From the NCBI RefSeq assembly GCF_014644495.1, contig NZ_BMKU01000010.1, positions 1 through 64,000 of the forward strand: a stretch of 64,000 bases of DNA, written 5' to 3'. The stretch is from Pseudarthrobacter polychromogenes (GTDB lineage Bacteria; Actinomycetota; Actinomycetes; Actinomycetales; Micrococcaceae). The notes under the pieces were generated by a model. That model worked only from the letters and a program-made list of their open reading frames with translations, was not told where the DNA came from and made no database searches. Within the stretch, counting starts at the first letter, position 1. Every line of letters starts with the position of its first letter. The translations under genes and the position numbers were made by a program. This document shows, in pieces, positions 7,969 through 16,641 of the stretch.

Positions 7969-8469
7969 ATGCCGCTGGATGAGGACGTGGTGGCGTCCAT
8001 CTACCGCGACCACGGCGCAGCCCTGCGCCGCTTCGTGCTCAGCGCCTCCCACGACCCCCAGCTTGCCGAGGACGTGGTGCAGGAAACCGTGCTGCGCGTC
8101 TGGCAGCACACCCCCGAGATCACGGGCAGCCTCCGCAGCTACCTGTACCGGACGGCCAGGAACATCATGATCGACAACTACCGCCGGGCCCGGCGCCGTC
8201 CCGCGGAGACCCTGGAAAGCGGCCTGACAGAACCCGCCGCTGTTCCGGAGAGGGTGGACGAGCTGCTCAACCGCGTGCTGGTCGAGGAGGCGCTGCTGCG
8301 GCTGAGCAAGGAACACCGGGACGTCCTGGTGGCCCTGCACTACCGCAGGTTCACCGTGAACGAGGCCGCCGTCCAGCTCAACATTCCCAGCGGCACCGTC
8401 AAATCCCGCGCCTACTACGCCGTGCGGGCGCTGCGGACCATCCTGGACGAGATGGGGGTGGAACGGTGA
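7969..8469 (+). CDS. ECF sigma factor (SigK/SigL-like)
   Basis: A 166-residue ECF sigma factor. Region 2 spans about residues 5-75 (YRDHGAALRRFVLSASHD, then EDVVQETVLRVWQH and YLYRTARNIMIDNYRR); region 4 spans about 105-160 (LSKEHRDVLVALHYRR, then NEAAVQLNIPSGTVKSR). The ATG is chosen because AGGAGG lies 5-6 bases upstream; the frame is open further upstream without family similarity. The stop overlaps the next gene's GTG (GTGA), coupling it to a zinc-finger anti-sigma factor. Size and pairing match the group containing mycobacterial SigK/SigL. Confidence 0.85.
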   Translation: MPLDEDVVASIYRDHGAALRRFVLSASHDPQLAEDVVQETVLRVWQHTPEITGSLRSYLYRTARNIMIDNYRRARRRPAETLESGLTEPAAVPERVDELLNRVLVEEALLRLSKEHRDVLVALHYRRFTVNEAAVQLNIPSGTVKSRAYYAVRALRTILDEMGVER

Positions 8470-9125
8470 ACAGCGCCGAAACGCACCACCTGCTGGGCGC
8501 CTACCTGCTGGGCGGGCTAGACGCGGAGGACCTGCAGGCCTTTGAAACACACCTGCAGGAGTGCGGACAATGCCGGAAGGAACTTGCCGGCCTGGAGAAG
8601 GTTCCCATGATGCTGGACGCCCTTCCGGTGCCGGACGCTGTTGCGCTGACGGTGGCACCGGGAGCGGCGGACCCGCTTCCCCCCTCGGATCCCGCGCCGC
8701 TGCTGCGTAAGCTGGCCCGCCGCCGTCGGACATTACGACGGCGGTGGACGGCGCTGGCGGGGGCGGCCGCGGCCGCGTGCCTGGCACTGGGCCTCGCGGC
8801 GGGTCCGCTCCTGGCCCGGCCGCCGCAGCCGGACGCCACCTACTCGGTGCAGTCCGCCGGCGGCCTCCAGTTCAGCATCGACCTCGCCCGGAAGACCTGG
8901 GGAACCGAGCTGGCCGTGAACGGAAGCAGCCTGCCGCAGGACGGGACGCTGTCCCTGTGGGTCCGGGACCGGGCGGGCGGCGAGGACCGTGCCTGCGCCT
9001 GGACGGCAACCCCCAGCGGCAGGGTAAGGATCACGGGGGCCACACCCGTCCAGCTGGGAAGCATTTCAAGCGTGGAACTGCGGGACGGCACCCAGCGCGC
9101 CGTGGCAGTGGTGACCGTGCCCTGA
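8466..9125 (+). CDS. Zinc-finger anti-sigma factor, RskA-like
   Basis: A 219-residue membrane anti-sigma factor. The N-terminus carries the zinc-binding anti-sigma domain (HHLLGAYLLGG, then FETHLQECGQCRKEL, giving the H-x3-C-x2-C signature). After a linker comes a basic patch (RKLARRRRTLRRR) and one membrane helix at about residues 93-114. The extracytoplasmic part (about 120-219) has the RskA C-terminal pattern: YSVQSAGGLQFSIDL, LWVRDRAGGE, and a closing strand. It would bind the sigma factor at the membrane and release it on regulated proteolysis. Start GTG overlaps the sigma stop by 4 bases. Confidence 0.85.
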   Translation: MNSAETHHLLGAYLLGGLDAEDLQAFETHLQECGQCRKELAGLEKVPMMLDALPVPDAVALTVAPGAADPLPPSDPAPLLRKLARRRRTLRRRWTALAGAAAAACLALGLAAGPLLARPPQPDATYSVQSAGGLQFSIDLARKTWGTELAVNGSSLPQDGTLSLWVRDRAGGEDRACAWTATPSGRVRITGATPVQLGSISSVELRDGTQRAVAVVTVP

Positions 9126-9144
9126 TTCTCCTGGCGCTACCGGT

Positions 9145-10020
9145 TTAGCGGTTCATTTTGGCCAGCTTGGCCCGCACCATCATGAACACGCCGTAACAGA
9201 TCAGCCCGGCACCCACCGCGGCCAGGAGGTAGATGCCGAAGGGCTGGTCGCGCAGTGCCCGCAGCCCGCCGTCGAGCCCGGTTGAGTCCTCCGGGTGCGC
9301 CTGCAGGGTGGCGATGGCGATCAGCAGGCCCGTCAGCAGCAGCACCGTTCCCTTGGCCACGTACCCGGTGACGCCAAGGACGGTCACAGCGGTCCGCGCC
9401 GTGGGGGATGCGGGCATGGCCAGGTGCTTTTCGAACGATTTCTTCAGCCCGCGGATGCCGTACACCACCCCGGTCACCGCGATGCCGACTCCGAGCAGGA
9501 CCAGCAGGGCTACGCCGCCGGGGGCCTGCATGACCGCGACGGTCAGGTCGCTGGCGGTCTTTTGGTTGTCCCCGCCGGAGCCCGTTCCCGTGGCGAAGGA
9601 CATCAGGGTCAGGGCGAGCCCGGTGAACACCAGTGCCTGTGCCCCCGCCTTGGCCTTTTTGCCGGCCTTTTCCTTGGTGGGCAGGTGGTTATAGTCGAAA
9701 ATGGCGTCGCTGACCTGCCAGAGCGCCAGCGCAGCGCAGGCCGCGAAACTTGCCCAGAGGAGGAACGGCCCGGCCGGCTGGGTGGCAAGCTCCGCCACCG
9801 CGCCGCTGAAGTCCGCGTTCCCGGTACCGCCAAACGCCAGCCGGATGGCGATTGCCCCCACCAGCAGGTGCAGGATCCCGCTGGCCGCAAACCCGGCCCT
9901 GGCCAGCAGTTCCAGCGTCCGCGAGTTGGTGACGTTCTCCGCCGCGTCGGCGGCCTGCTTCAGTTCTCTTTTGATGGCGGTTCCTTTGTGCACGTGCTCT
10001 TCCGGTGTGCGCCCCTGCAC
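9145..10020 (-). CDS. DUF1206 family membrane protein
   Basis: A 291-residue integral membrane protein with six predicted helices arranged as three related pairs, each with the DUF1206 pattern (ARAGFAASGILHLLVGAIAI, VYGIRGL, VTGYVAKGTVLLLTGLLI). Function unknown; members are common in actinobacteria. The first 20 residues are polar, and a GTG at codon 10 is an alternative start. The last codons lie only 20 bases from the convergent anti-sigma gene. Confidence 0.8.
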   Translation of the reverse strand: MQGRTPEEHVHKGTAIKRELKQAADAAENVTNSRTLELLARAGFAASGILHLLVGAIAIRLAFGGTGNADFSGAVAELATQPAGPFLLWASFAACAALALWQVSDAIFDYNHLPTKEKAGKKAKAGAQALVFTGLALTLMSFATGTGSGGDNQKTASDLTVAVMQAPGGVALLVLLGVGIAVTGVVYGIRGLKKSFEKHLAMPASPTARTAVTVLGVTGYVAKGTVLLLTGLLIAIATLQAHPEDSTGLDGGLRALRDQPFGIYLLAAVGAGLICYGVFMMVRAKLAKMNR

Positions 10021-10127
10021 ACTAGGGCAATCGTGCCACGCCCGGGCGGTACTGGAACAGTGGCCGCCGCCTGTGGCCTGGCCGCGGCGGTTGAGCCCCG
10101 GCCCGGCCGCGCCCGGTTGCCTATGGC

Positions 10128-10161
10128 AAGGGGCGATGGGGAGGGATGCCCATCGCCCCTT
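10128..10161. repeat. 13-bp hairpin in divergent gap
   Basis: AAGGGGCGATGGG and its exact complement CCCATCGCCCCTT flank an 8-base loop, 70 bases before the WXG100-like gene. Both neighbours read away from it, so it is not a gene-end terminator; it may be a leader hairpin of the plus-strand gene or a protein-binding dyad. Confidence 0.5.
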
Positions 10162-10230
10162 CGTGGCAGCCGTGCAACGATATGGACCAGCGATTGAACA
10201 CGCACCGCGAACTTCTCCCGGGGGAACACC

Positions 10231-11814
10231 ATGACTTTTTACGGCGCTGACGTCAGCCAGCTGCGGGCCCTGGCCAAGGCCGCCGACAGGGCGGCGTCAT
10301 CGCTGAGTACCCAGGCAAGCTCACTGCACAGCCAGATCCAGTCGGCGCCGTGGAAGGGCAGCGACGGTGACCGGTTCCGGCAGGAGTGGAGCGGAAACCA
10401 CCGCCCAGGCCTGGAAAAGGTGGTGTCCAGCCTGCGGGAGAACTCCAGGATCCTGCTGCAGCATGCCGAGGAACAGGAGAAATCATCGTCATCGTCCCCG
10501 GCCGGGACCGGCGGGAACAGTGCCTGGGACCGGATCACGTCACTGGCTGACCAGGCGCGGGACTGGCTGCGGGAACAGGCAGCCGCCGCAGCAGCAGCCG
10601 CTGGACACCGCCGGGAGCTGCAGTCGGACCTGGAGCGCATGCTGGAGGCAAGCCCGGAAGAGCAGGCCGCCTGGTGGGACAGCCTGTCCGCAGCCGACCG
10701 GCAGTACCTGATCGAAGGCGGCAATGACGCCGGCCCGTTTGCCCGGGACCTCATGCGCATGGACGGCGGGATCCCCGCCTCCGCGCAGGAGCAGGCCAGG
10801 CAGCACCTCCAGGAGCTGGCCAAGGCGGACATCCCCGTCTACTCCGAGACCGGCACGGCTTCCATTGAAGCCCGCGTCGCCTGGGTCCACGGCGGCGCCG
10901 AAGTGGGCACGGAAGTGGTGGAGAACGCCGACGGCTCCGCCACCATGAAGGTGTACGGGAACATGGGCCTGGGTGTGAATGACACCACCGGCGCTGCGGG
11001 AGTTACGCTCAGCGGCGAGGTTTCGCGCGAGTACACGTTTGGAAGCGTGGAGGAGGCCATGGAGGCCCGGGAGCAGATGTACCGGGACCTGCCGCCGGAC
11101 AGCGTGGGCGAGATCAAGGATGTGGCCGGCAACCCGCCGGGCTACATCCTGGACACCATCAACGAGGCCGCGGGCGACAACGGCTCCACAGGCCAGACGG
11201 ACAAGGCGAAGGGAACCCTGTCCCTTGAAGCGGAGGGGGAGGCAGGCGCCGGCTCCGGCTCCGCGAAGCTGGACCTGGCCTACGAACGGAACCTGACGGA
11301 CGGGACCGCGACGGCGGGCGGAGAGGTCTCTGCGCAGGGCAAGCTCAACCTGGACGGCCGGGTGTTCGAAGCGTCCGGCAAGGGCGGGCTGCAGGTCAGC
11401 CTGGACAAGGACAGCAACATCGATTCGGTGACGGTGTCGATGGACGGAACGGTAGCGCAGGGCGTTACGGCTGGCACGGACGTCAAGGCGGCCAAGATCG
11501 AATCGTCCGTCAGCGTGGGCAGCCAGGGCACCGTGAAGATCAACGTCGACTACACCCCGGAGAACAGGGACGTCATCGACAGCTACCTGCGGAACGTCGC
11601 CCTGGGCAATGACTACGGCGCGGCCCGGGACGCGGCGAAGCTCTACGAGGCCGGGTCTGCCACCGTCCAGGTCAACAGTGTTGTCACCGCTTCCCATGAG
11701 GCGGGCCTTGACGTGAAGGTGGGCGAGGTGGAGGTCAGGACCGAACACCAGGCCACCACCAACGTGTCCACGTACTATAAGGTGCCCAACGACACCAAGC
11801 TCGAGAGGCTGTGA
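10231..11814 (+). CDS. WXG100-like protein with long beta-rich tail
   Basis: A 527-residue protein. The N-terminal 95 residues resemble the WXG100 helical hairpin of type VII secretion substrates: helix, turn with the W-K-G motif (SAPWKGSDGDRFRQEW), second helix. A coiled or helical segment follows (about 105-195), then about 300 residues of Gly/Thr/Val-rich repeating beta-like sequence (KGTLSLEAEGEAGAGSGS, AKLDLAYERN, KGGLQVSLDKDSN). No signal peptide, no known toxin or nuclease motif and no LXG domain are seen. GGGGGAA precedes the ATG. The tail has no family I can name. The next gene begins 3 bases after the stop and probably encodes a partner. Confidence 0.65.
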   Translation: MTFYGADVSQLRALAKAADRAASSLSTQASSLHSQIQSAPWKGSDGDRFRQEWSGNHRPGLEKVVSSLRENSRILLQHAEEQEKSSSSSPAGTGGNSAWDRITSLADQARDWLREQAAAAAAAAGHRRELQSDLERMLEASPEEQAAWWDSLSAADRQYLIEGGNDAGPFARDLMRMDGGIPASAQEQARQHLQELAKADIPVYSETGTASIEARVAWVHGGAEVGTEVVENADGSATMKVYGNMGLGVNDTTGAAGVTLSGEVSREYTFGSVEEAMEAREQMYRDLPPDSVGEIKDVAGNPPGYILDTINEAAGDNGSTGQTDKAKGTLSLEAEGEAGAGSGSAKLDLAYERNLTDGTATAGGEVSAQGKLNLDGRVFEASGKGGLQVSLDKDSNIDSVTVSMDGTVAQGVTAGTDVKAAKIESSVSVGSQGTVKINVDYTPENRDVIDSYLRNVALGNDYGAARDAAKLYEAGSATVQVNSVVTASHEAGLDVKVGEVEVRTEHQATTNVSTYYKVPNDTKLERL

Positions 11815-11817
11815 TCC

Positions 11818-12264
11818 ATGTCAGTGCACATCGAATCCCCGCTGGGGTTCACCGCAGAATTCCCCGAGCACACCCAGGTCCTGGAGGATTCCACCGCCGG
11901 ACCCAACACCGAGCAGTACGGACTCCTGGGCGACGTCCTGGTGACCGTCATCAAGGACGATGCATCCGTGCAGGGTGCCCCGCAGGCGAACGGGTGGGCG
12001 CACCTGATGTCCGAGTTCTACCGGGAAGAGCGGGGTGGTTCCCTCCTTGCCGAGGGCGAACTGAACCTTCCGGGGAAAGCTGCGTACGCCGTGGTGGTGG
12101 GTTACAACGACGCCGGGGGTTCGGCGAAGGTTGCAGCGACAGTTGGCGTCTGGGAGAACGGGCGGTTCATCGGAGTGGTGGTCATCTGGCCCTCTACGGA
12201 CCCGTCCATTGAACCGAGGCTCGGCATGCTGAAGGAGATTGTGGCCGCCATCAGCGTGGCCTGA
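11818..12264 (+). CDS. Hypothetical partner of WXG100-like protein
   Basis: A 148-residue soluble protein with pattern FTAEFPEHTQVLED at the start and GRFIGVVVIWPSTD plus a C-terminal helix at the end. This order of strands and helix resembles the PsbP/Mog1-like fold of DUF1795 and LpqN-type proteins, but the match is by eye and weak. It has no signal peptide. It starts 3 bases after the upstream stop, so the two form an operon; a chaperone or immunity-like role for the larger protein is possible but not shown. Confidence 0.55.
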   Translation: MSVHIESPLGFTAEFPEHTQVLEDSTAGPNTEQYGLLGDVLVTVIKDDASVQGAPQANGWAHLMSEFYREERGGSLLAEGELNLPGKAAYAVVVGYNDAGGSAKVAATVGVWENGRFIGVVVIWPSTDPSIEPRLGMLKEIVAAISVA

Positions 12265-12336
12265 CCCAGTTGCTGGCTGCTGCCAGTGCCTGACCCCGGT
12301 TGCTGCCAGCTGCCTGCTGGCTGTCCCTGGCGCTGG

Positions 12337-13260
12337 TCAGCGCCGGCGGTAGCAGAGGTCGAAGATCAGCCGCCCGGCCTCGTGGGCTTTTGCCTCGAAG
12401 CTGGTCCGGATCCTTCCTTCGAAGCGGGGTGCCCAGCCCCCCGTTTCGTCGATGCCTTCGTTGGGTCCCGTGTGCGCAGTGCTGACGGGAGCCCGGCCTT
12501 CCCTGACCGGGGCCCCGCCCACCACGGACTCGACGCCGGACTGCCACACCTGCGTCAGGGGGCTTTCCGGCCCGCGGCGCTCGCCCGTGTGGAGGTTTTC
12601 GAAGTCTTTGGAGTCCGCCAGGACGTCGCGGACGTGGACGGCGTAGTTCGACCAGTCGGTGGCAATGCGCCACAGCCCGCCAGGTTTCAGCGCCCTCGCT
12701 GCAAGGTCAGCGAACTCGGGCTGGATGAGGCGGCGCTTGTGGTGCCGGGACTTGTGCCAGGGGTCGGGGAAAAAAACCCAGAGCTCACTGACGGATCCGG
12801 GCGGGAGCATGGTGGCCAGAACCTCCGGGGCATTGGCCTCAACCACCCGGACGTTGCTGAGTCCGCGGCTGTTGATCTTGATGATGGTGTTGGCCAGGCC
12901 CGGGGTGTAGACCTCCACCGCCAGGAAATCCGTGTCCGGGTTCTGTTCGGCGGCATGGCACACGGCATCGCCCAGGCCCGAGCCGATCTCCACAATGAGG
13001 GGAGCGGTGCGGCCAAACTCCGCTTCGGCGTCGAAGGTGTAGTCCGGGTGGACGGAGGTGTTGGCAACGTGCCGCGGGACGTCCACAGCCCACCGTTCCG
13101 CGTGCTCCTCCCAGGCCGCCTGCCGCCGGCCCTGAAGGCGGGTGCCGCGGCGGACAAAGCTCACCGGCCGCCCGCCATACGTGCCGAAGGAAGCCTGCGT
13201 TCCGGGCGTGACGGGCCTCGGGACATGCGGCTGCTGGGGGTTTTCTGGGGATTCGCTCAT
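12337..13260 (-). CDS. trmB: tRNA (guanine-N7-)-methyltransferase
   Basis: TrmB methylates G46 of tRNA at N7 using S-adenosylmethionine. The 307-residue protein shows the family hallmarks: PLIVEIGSGLGDAVCHAA as SAM motif I, FLAVEVYTPGLAN, the signature VFFPDPWHKSRHHKRRL and the C-terminal segment TSFEAKAHEAGR. The N-terminal 60 residues (SFVRRGTRLQGRRQ) are basic, as in actinobacterial members. I place the start at the second methionine (MSESPEN), which has GGAAGGG next to it; an in-frame ATG 12 codons upstream is the alternative. It is convergent with the preceding operon. Confidence 0.9.
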   Translation of the reverse strand: MSESPENPQQPHVPRPVTPGTQASFGTYGGRPVSFVRRGTRLQGRRQAAWEEHAERWAVDVPRHVANTSVHPDYTFDAEAEFGRTAPLIVEIGSGLGDAVCHAAEQNPDTDFLAVEVYTPGLANTIIKINSRGLSNVRVVEANAPEVLATMLPPGSVSELWVFFPDPWHKSRHHKRRLIQPEFADLAARALKPGGLWRIATDWSNYAVHVRDVLADSKDFENLHTGERRGPESPLTQVWQSGVESVVGGAPVREGRAPVSTAHTGPNEGIDETGGWAPRFEGRIRTSFEAKAHEAGRLIFDLCYRRR

Positions 13261-13296
13261 CCCTTCCAGAATAGCGGCGCAGGAGAGGAGCTTCAC

Positions 13297-13716
13297 TTAC
13301 AGGTTCCCCAGCAGGTCAAGCGCAGGACCCAAAGCAAGGGCCACGACTAAACCGGCAATGCATAAGGCGGCAGCCGCCGACGGCCGGTCAGGCGATGACT
13401 CAGGTGGGCGATTGATGGCATGTATCGCCAAAGCCAGGGACGGTACAGCAAAAAGGAGCGGCAGGCTGAAGAACACCAAGGGGGTCACCCAGGGCATCTC
13501 CGACGGCCCCTCTGAGGGATAGGTGGCAAGCATCGCGAACATGGCCAGTGGGGCGGTGATAACCATGCTGGCCAAGGCAAGAATGGCCAAGATCAGGCTG
13601 GCTGTTGCCCCGCGAACGTTGCGGTCTTCGAAAGCTTCATGGGCTTCCGCTTTACGAAGCGACTCGTGCTGCGCCGTCCGTTTCCCCGTAGGCTCATTTG
13701 GTGGGGGAACACCCAT
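13297..13716 (-). CDS. Small membrane protein, DUF4190-like
   Basis: A 139-residue protein with a polar N-terminus (about 45 residues, Lys/Glu/Arg rich) and three hydrophobic segments: SLILAILALASMVITAPLAM, WVTPLVFFSLPLLFAVPSLALAI and AALCIAGLVVALALG. The pattern recalls small DUF4190-type membrane proteins, but no family is certain. GAGGAGAG lies 4 bases before the ATG, which settles the start against a much longer upstream open frame. Lies immediately upstream of trmB on the same strand and is divergent from an MFS gene. Confidence 0.6.
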   Translation of the reverse strand: MGVPPPNEPTGKRTAQHESLRKAEAHEAFEDRNVRGATASLILAILALASMVITAPLAMFAMLATYPSEGPSEMPWVTPLVFFSLPLLFAVPSLALAIHAINRPPESSPDRPSAAAALCIAGLVVALALGPALDLLGNL

Positions 13717-13837
13717 TGCTCTCCTCGTGCTCTTAGTGGCTGATGGCTGATGGCTGAACCGGCTGGTTTGCCTGCGCACAACTGCAGCTCCAACGTATGG
13801 AGGCAGCGGAGGAGCCGGAAGCTGTCGCAGCCCGTAT

Positions 13838-15178
13838 GTGGATAACCGGGGAAACAAGTCCTGCAAGAATGGGCGGGTGAGGGAAGCGACGAACGCCGGG
13901 GCAAGGAAGCAGCGGACTGATGAACCTGCGGCGAGTGAGCCGGCAGGCATCCTGGTGGATGCCGAGGTTGATGAGTCGCCCGTACCCGGGCCCACCCACG
14001 TTGGGAGCCGCCGGCAGCTCGCCTACCTGGGGCTCTGCCTGGTCCTGATAGGACTGAACCTGCGCACAGTCTTCTCCAGCTTCTCGGCGGTCCTGCCTGA
14101 GGTGACGGCCCAGGCCGCACTCCCCGGCTGGGCCGTGGTGGTGCTGACCACGGTGCCCGTCACCCTGCTGGGAGTGTTCGCGCCGCTTGCCCCGGTCCTC
14201 GCCAGGCGGTTCGGCGCTGAGCGGGTGCTCCTCGGCGCCATGGCCGTCCTCACGGCCGGGCTGCTGCTCCGCCCCGTTGAGCTGCCGGGAGCCAGCCACC
14301 TGCCCGGGCTGCTCGCCGGGACAGCCGCATGCGGAGCCGCCATCGCCCTGTGCAACGTCCTGCTGCCCGGGCTGGTCAAGCGGGACTTCCCGCACCGGCT
14401 GGGCTTGATGGGAGGGCTCTACACCACGGCCATCTGCGCCTCGGCGGCACTCGGGGCGGGCTTCACCTACCCGGTGTACACGGCCTCGGGGGAGTGGACC
14501 CTGGCGCTGTGGTTCTGGGCCGCGCCTGCCGCCGTCGTACTTTTGCTCTTCCTGCCGGTGGCACTCCGCCAGCCCCGCATCCGGCACCAGGCTGTCAGGG
14601 ACGGCGTCAACGTGTGGCGCTCCGCGGTGGCCTGGCAAGTGACCATCTTCATGGTGCTGCAGGCCATGATGTCCTTCAGCGTCTTTGCCTGGCTGGCCCC
14701 GATCCTGCGGGAACGGGGCGTGGACGGAGCCACGGCCGGGCTGATCGTCTCCGTGTGCATCGTGCTGCAGATGCTCGGCTCACTGTTTGCCCCGGCGCTC
14801 GCAGCCAGGTTCCGGGACCAGCGTGCCATCAACACCGTGGTGGCCCTGATGACCGGCGGCGGCTTCGCCCTGAGCATCTTCGGTCCCCTTGACCTGGTCT
14901 GGGTGTGGGCGGGGCTGCTGGGCCTTGGCCAGGGAAGCCTCACCGCCGTCGCACTCACCATGATCATGCTCCGCACCCGCGACGGGCACACTGCGGCGCA
15001 CCTGTCCGGCATGATGCAGGGCGTGGGCTACGGGCTGGGCTCCACCGGGACGCTGATGGTGGGCCAGCTGCACCAGGCCACCGGGTCCTTCACCGCTGCC
15101 GGAGTCCTGTTCCTGGTGGTCGGCCTGCTGGCCGCGGTCTTCGGGTACCGCGCCGGCCGCAACAGGTACGTCAGCTGA
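13838..15178 (+). CDS. CynX/NimT family MFS transporter
   Basis: A 446-residue major facilitator with 12 predicted helices after a polar N-terminal tail of about 55 residues. Features include LCLVLIGLNLRTVFSSFSAVLPE in helix 1 (the family's N-L-R-x-x-x-x-x-x-x-P pattern), a helix 2-3 loop with ARRFGAERVLLGA, and GGLYTTAICASAALGAG. CynX/NimT members move small anions or nitro compounds (cyanate, 2-nitroimidazole); the substrate here is unknown. The GTG start is uncertain, since another in-frame GTG lies 13 codons later. It is 8 bases from a second MFS gene, so the two form a transport pair. Confidence 0.75.
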   Translation: MDNRGNKSCKNGRVREATNAGARKQRTDEPAASEPAGILVDAEVDESPVPGPTHVGSRRQLAYLGLCLVLIGLNLRTVFSSFSAVLPEVTAQAALPGWAVVVLTTVPVTLLGVFAPLAPVLARRFGAERVLLGAMAVLTAGLLLRPVELPGASHLPGLLAGTAACGAAIALCNVLLPGLVKRDFPHRLGLMGGLYTTAICASAALGAGFTYPVYTASGEWTLALWFWAAPAAVVLLLFLPVALRQPRIRHQAVRDGVNVWRSAVAWQVTIFMVLQAMMSFSVFAWLAPILRERGVDGATAGLIVSVCIVLQMLGSLFAPALAARFRDQRAINTVVALMTGGGFALSIFGPLDLVWVWAGLLGLGQGSLTAVALTMIMLRTRDGHTAAHLSGMMQGVGYGLGSTGTLMVGQLHQATGSFTAAGVLFLVVGLLAAVFGYRAGRNRYVS

Positions 15179-15186
15179 GGGACAAG

Positions 15187-16572
15187 GTGCAGGATTCCGT
15201 GGTTCCAGCCACCCGTCCGGCGTCGGGAATCCTTGCCGGCCCGTACCTCTGGGTGACCGTGGGCACGTGCGCCCTGGTGTTCCTGGCAGCGTTTGAATCC
15301 CTTGCCGTCACCACCATCATGCCCCTCGTCAGCCGCGAACTCGACGGCGCGGCCCTCTACGCCCTCGCCTTCGCCGGTCCGCTGGCCACCGGGGTGATCG
15401 GCATGGTTGCCGCCGGAAACTGGTCCGACCGGCGCGGACCCACGGCCCCGCTCTACACCTCCGTCGCGTTGTTTGTGCTGGGACTGCTGATCGCGGGAAC
15501 CGCTGCATCGATGCCGGCGCTCGTGGCAGGCCGCCTGGTGCAGGGCCTCGGCGGGGGAGCCCTGACCGTCTCGCTGTATGTGCTGGTGGCCCGCATCTAT
15601 CCCGGCGCGCTGCACCCGAAGATCTTCGCGGCGTTCTCCGCCGCGTGGGTGATCCCGTCGCTCGTGGGACCTTTTGCTGCCGGGATCGTGGCGCAGGTCT
15701 TCAGCTGGCACTGGGTGTTCCTGGGCGTGGTGGGCCTGGTCATCCCGGCACTGCTGATGATCGCCCCTGTCCTGCGGCGGCTCGGCACGCCCTCCAGCCA
15801 CACCTCCACGCCGTGGGCGGTGGGCCGGCTGGGGTGGGCGGCGCTGGCCGCCGCCGCGGTGCTCGGGCTCAACCTGTCCGCCGGGGTGCGCGTTCCCGGC
15901 ATTCCCGCAGTTGCAGGCGCCCTTGCTGTCGTCGCGGTGGGCGTGGCGCTGCTGGCAGTCAGGCCACTGGTTCCCCGTGGCACCCTCACTGCCCGGCGCG
16001 GATTGCCCAGCGTCATCCTTACCCGCGGGCTCGCCTCGGCCGGGTTCTTCGGCGCCGAGGTCTACCTGCCCTACCTGCTGATCGAGCAGTACGACTTCTC
16101 TCCCACCTTCGCGGGCCTGACCCTCACCGCCGGGGCACTGTCCTGGGCCGGCGCGTCAGCTGTCCAGGGCAGGCTGGGTGCCAGGCTGCCGCACCGCCGG
16201 GCCGTGAGCATCGGGGCGCTGATGGTCCTCGGAGCGGTGGTCCTTGCCCTGGCAACGGCAGCGCTCAACTGGCCGGCCGCCGTCGCCATCGCAGGCTGGA
16301 TCTCTGCGGGCGGAGGCATGGGGCTGCTGTATCCGCGGCTCAGCGTGATGACCCTGGCGCTGTCCACCAAGGAGAACGAGGGCTTCAACAGCTCTGCCAT
16401 GTCCATTGCGGATTCCCTGGGCGGGGCGCTGGCGCTCGCCACCACGGGCCTCGTGTTCGCGGCCTTTACGACGACGGCGGGTTCCTTCGCCGGGGTCTTT
16501 GGCCTTGCCGCCGTGCTCGCCGCAGCCGCAGCCGCCGTGGCGCCCCGGGTCACCGCCGCCACAACCCCCTGA
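15187..16572 (+). CDS. MFS multidrug-type transporter
   Basis: A 461-residue major facilitator of the drug:H+ antiporter kind. Helix 1 reads FLAAFESLAVTTIMPLVSREL; loop 2-3 is GNWSDRRGPTAPL; helix 4-5 has GRLVQGLGGGALTVSLYVLVARIYP, close to motif C-like drug antiporter patterns, and AAWVIPSLVGPFAAGI. There are about 12-14 helices. The GTG start has GAGGGA 4 bases upstream, right after the stop of the previous transporter. Substrate unknown; the pairing of two different MFS types in one transcript is notable. Confidence 0.75.
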   Translation: MQDSVVPATRPASGILAGPYLWVTVGTCALVFLAAFESLAVTTIMPLVSRELDGAALYALAFAGPLATGVIGMVAAGNWSDRRGPTAPLYTSVALFVLGLLIAGTAASMPALVAGRLVQGLGGGALTVSLYVLVARIYPGALHPKIFAAFSAAWVIPSLVGPFAAGIVAQVFSWHWVFLGVVGLVIPALLMIAPVLRRLGTPSSHTSTPWAVGRLGWAALAAAAVLGLNLSAGVRVPGIPAVAGALAVVAVGVALLAVRPLVPRGTLTARRGLPSVILTRGLASAGFFGAEVYLPYLLIEQYDFSPTFAGLTLTAGALSWAGASAVQGRLGARLPHRRAVSIGALMVLGAVVLALATAALNWPAAVAIAGWISAGGGMGLLYPRLSVMTLALSTKENEGFNSSAMSIADSLGGALALATTGLVFAAFTTTAGSFAGVFGLAAVLAAAAAAVAPRVTAATTP

Positions 16573-16633
16573 GTTTTTGTCCAGATATGCAGGGTTGCAG
16601 GCCTCGGAACCCTGCATATCTGGACAAAAACTC
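16571..16633. repeat. Family C palindrome, bidirectional terminator
   Basis: A 26-bp perfect inverted repeat beginning GAGTTTTTGTCCA, with an 11-base loop, lies between two convergent genes. The T-run and A-run at the arm bases make it a good intrinsic terminator on both strands. The outer 13 bases recur in the palindrome at 63881-63945, so it belongs to a repeat family. Confidence 0.8.
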
Positions 16634-16641
16634 CAAGAGGG

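Noticed and set aside
12286..13350. 354-codon plus-strand frame opposite trmB
   Set aside because: trmB signature motifs are on the minus strand.
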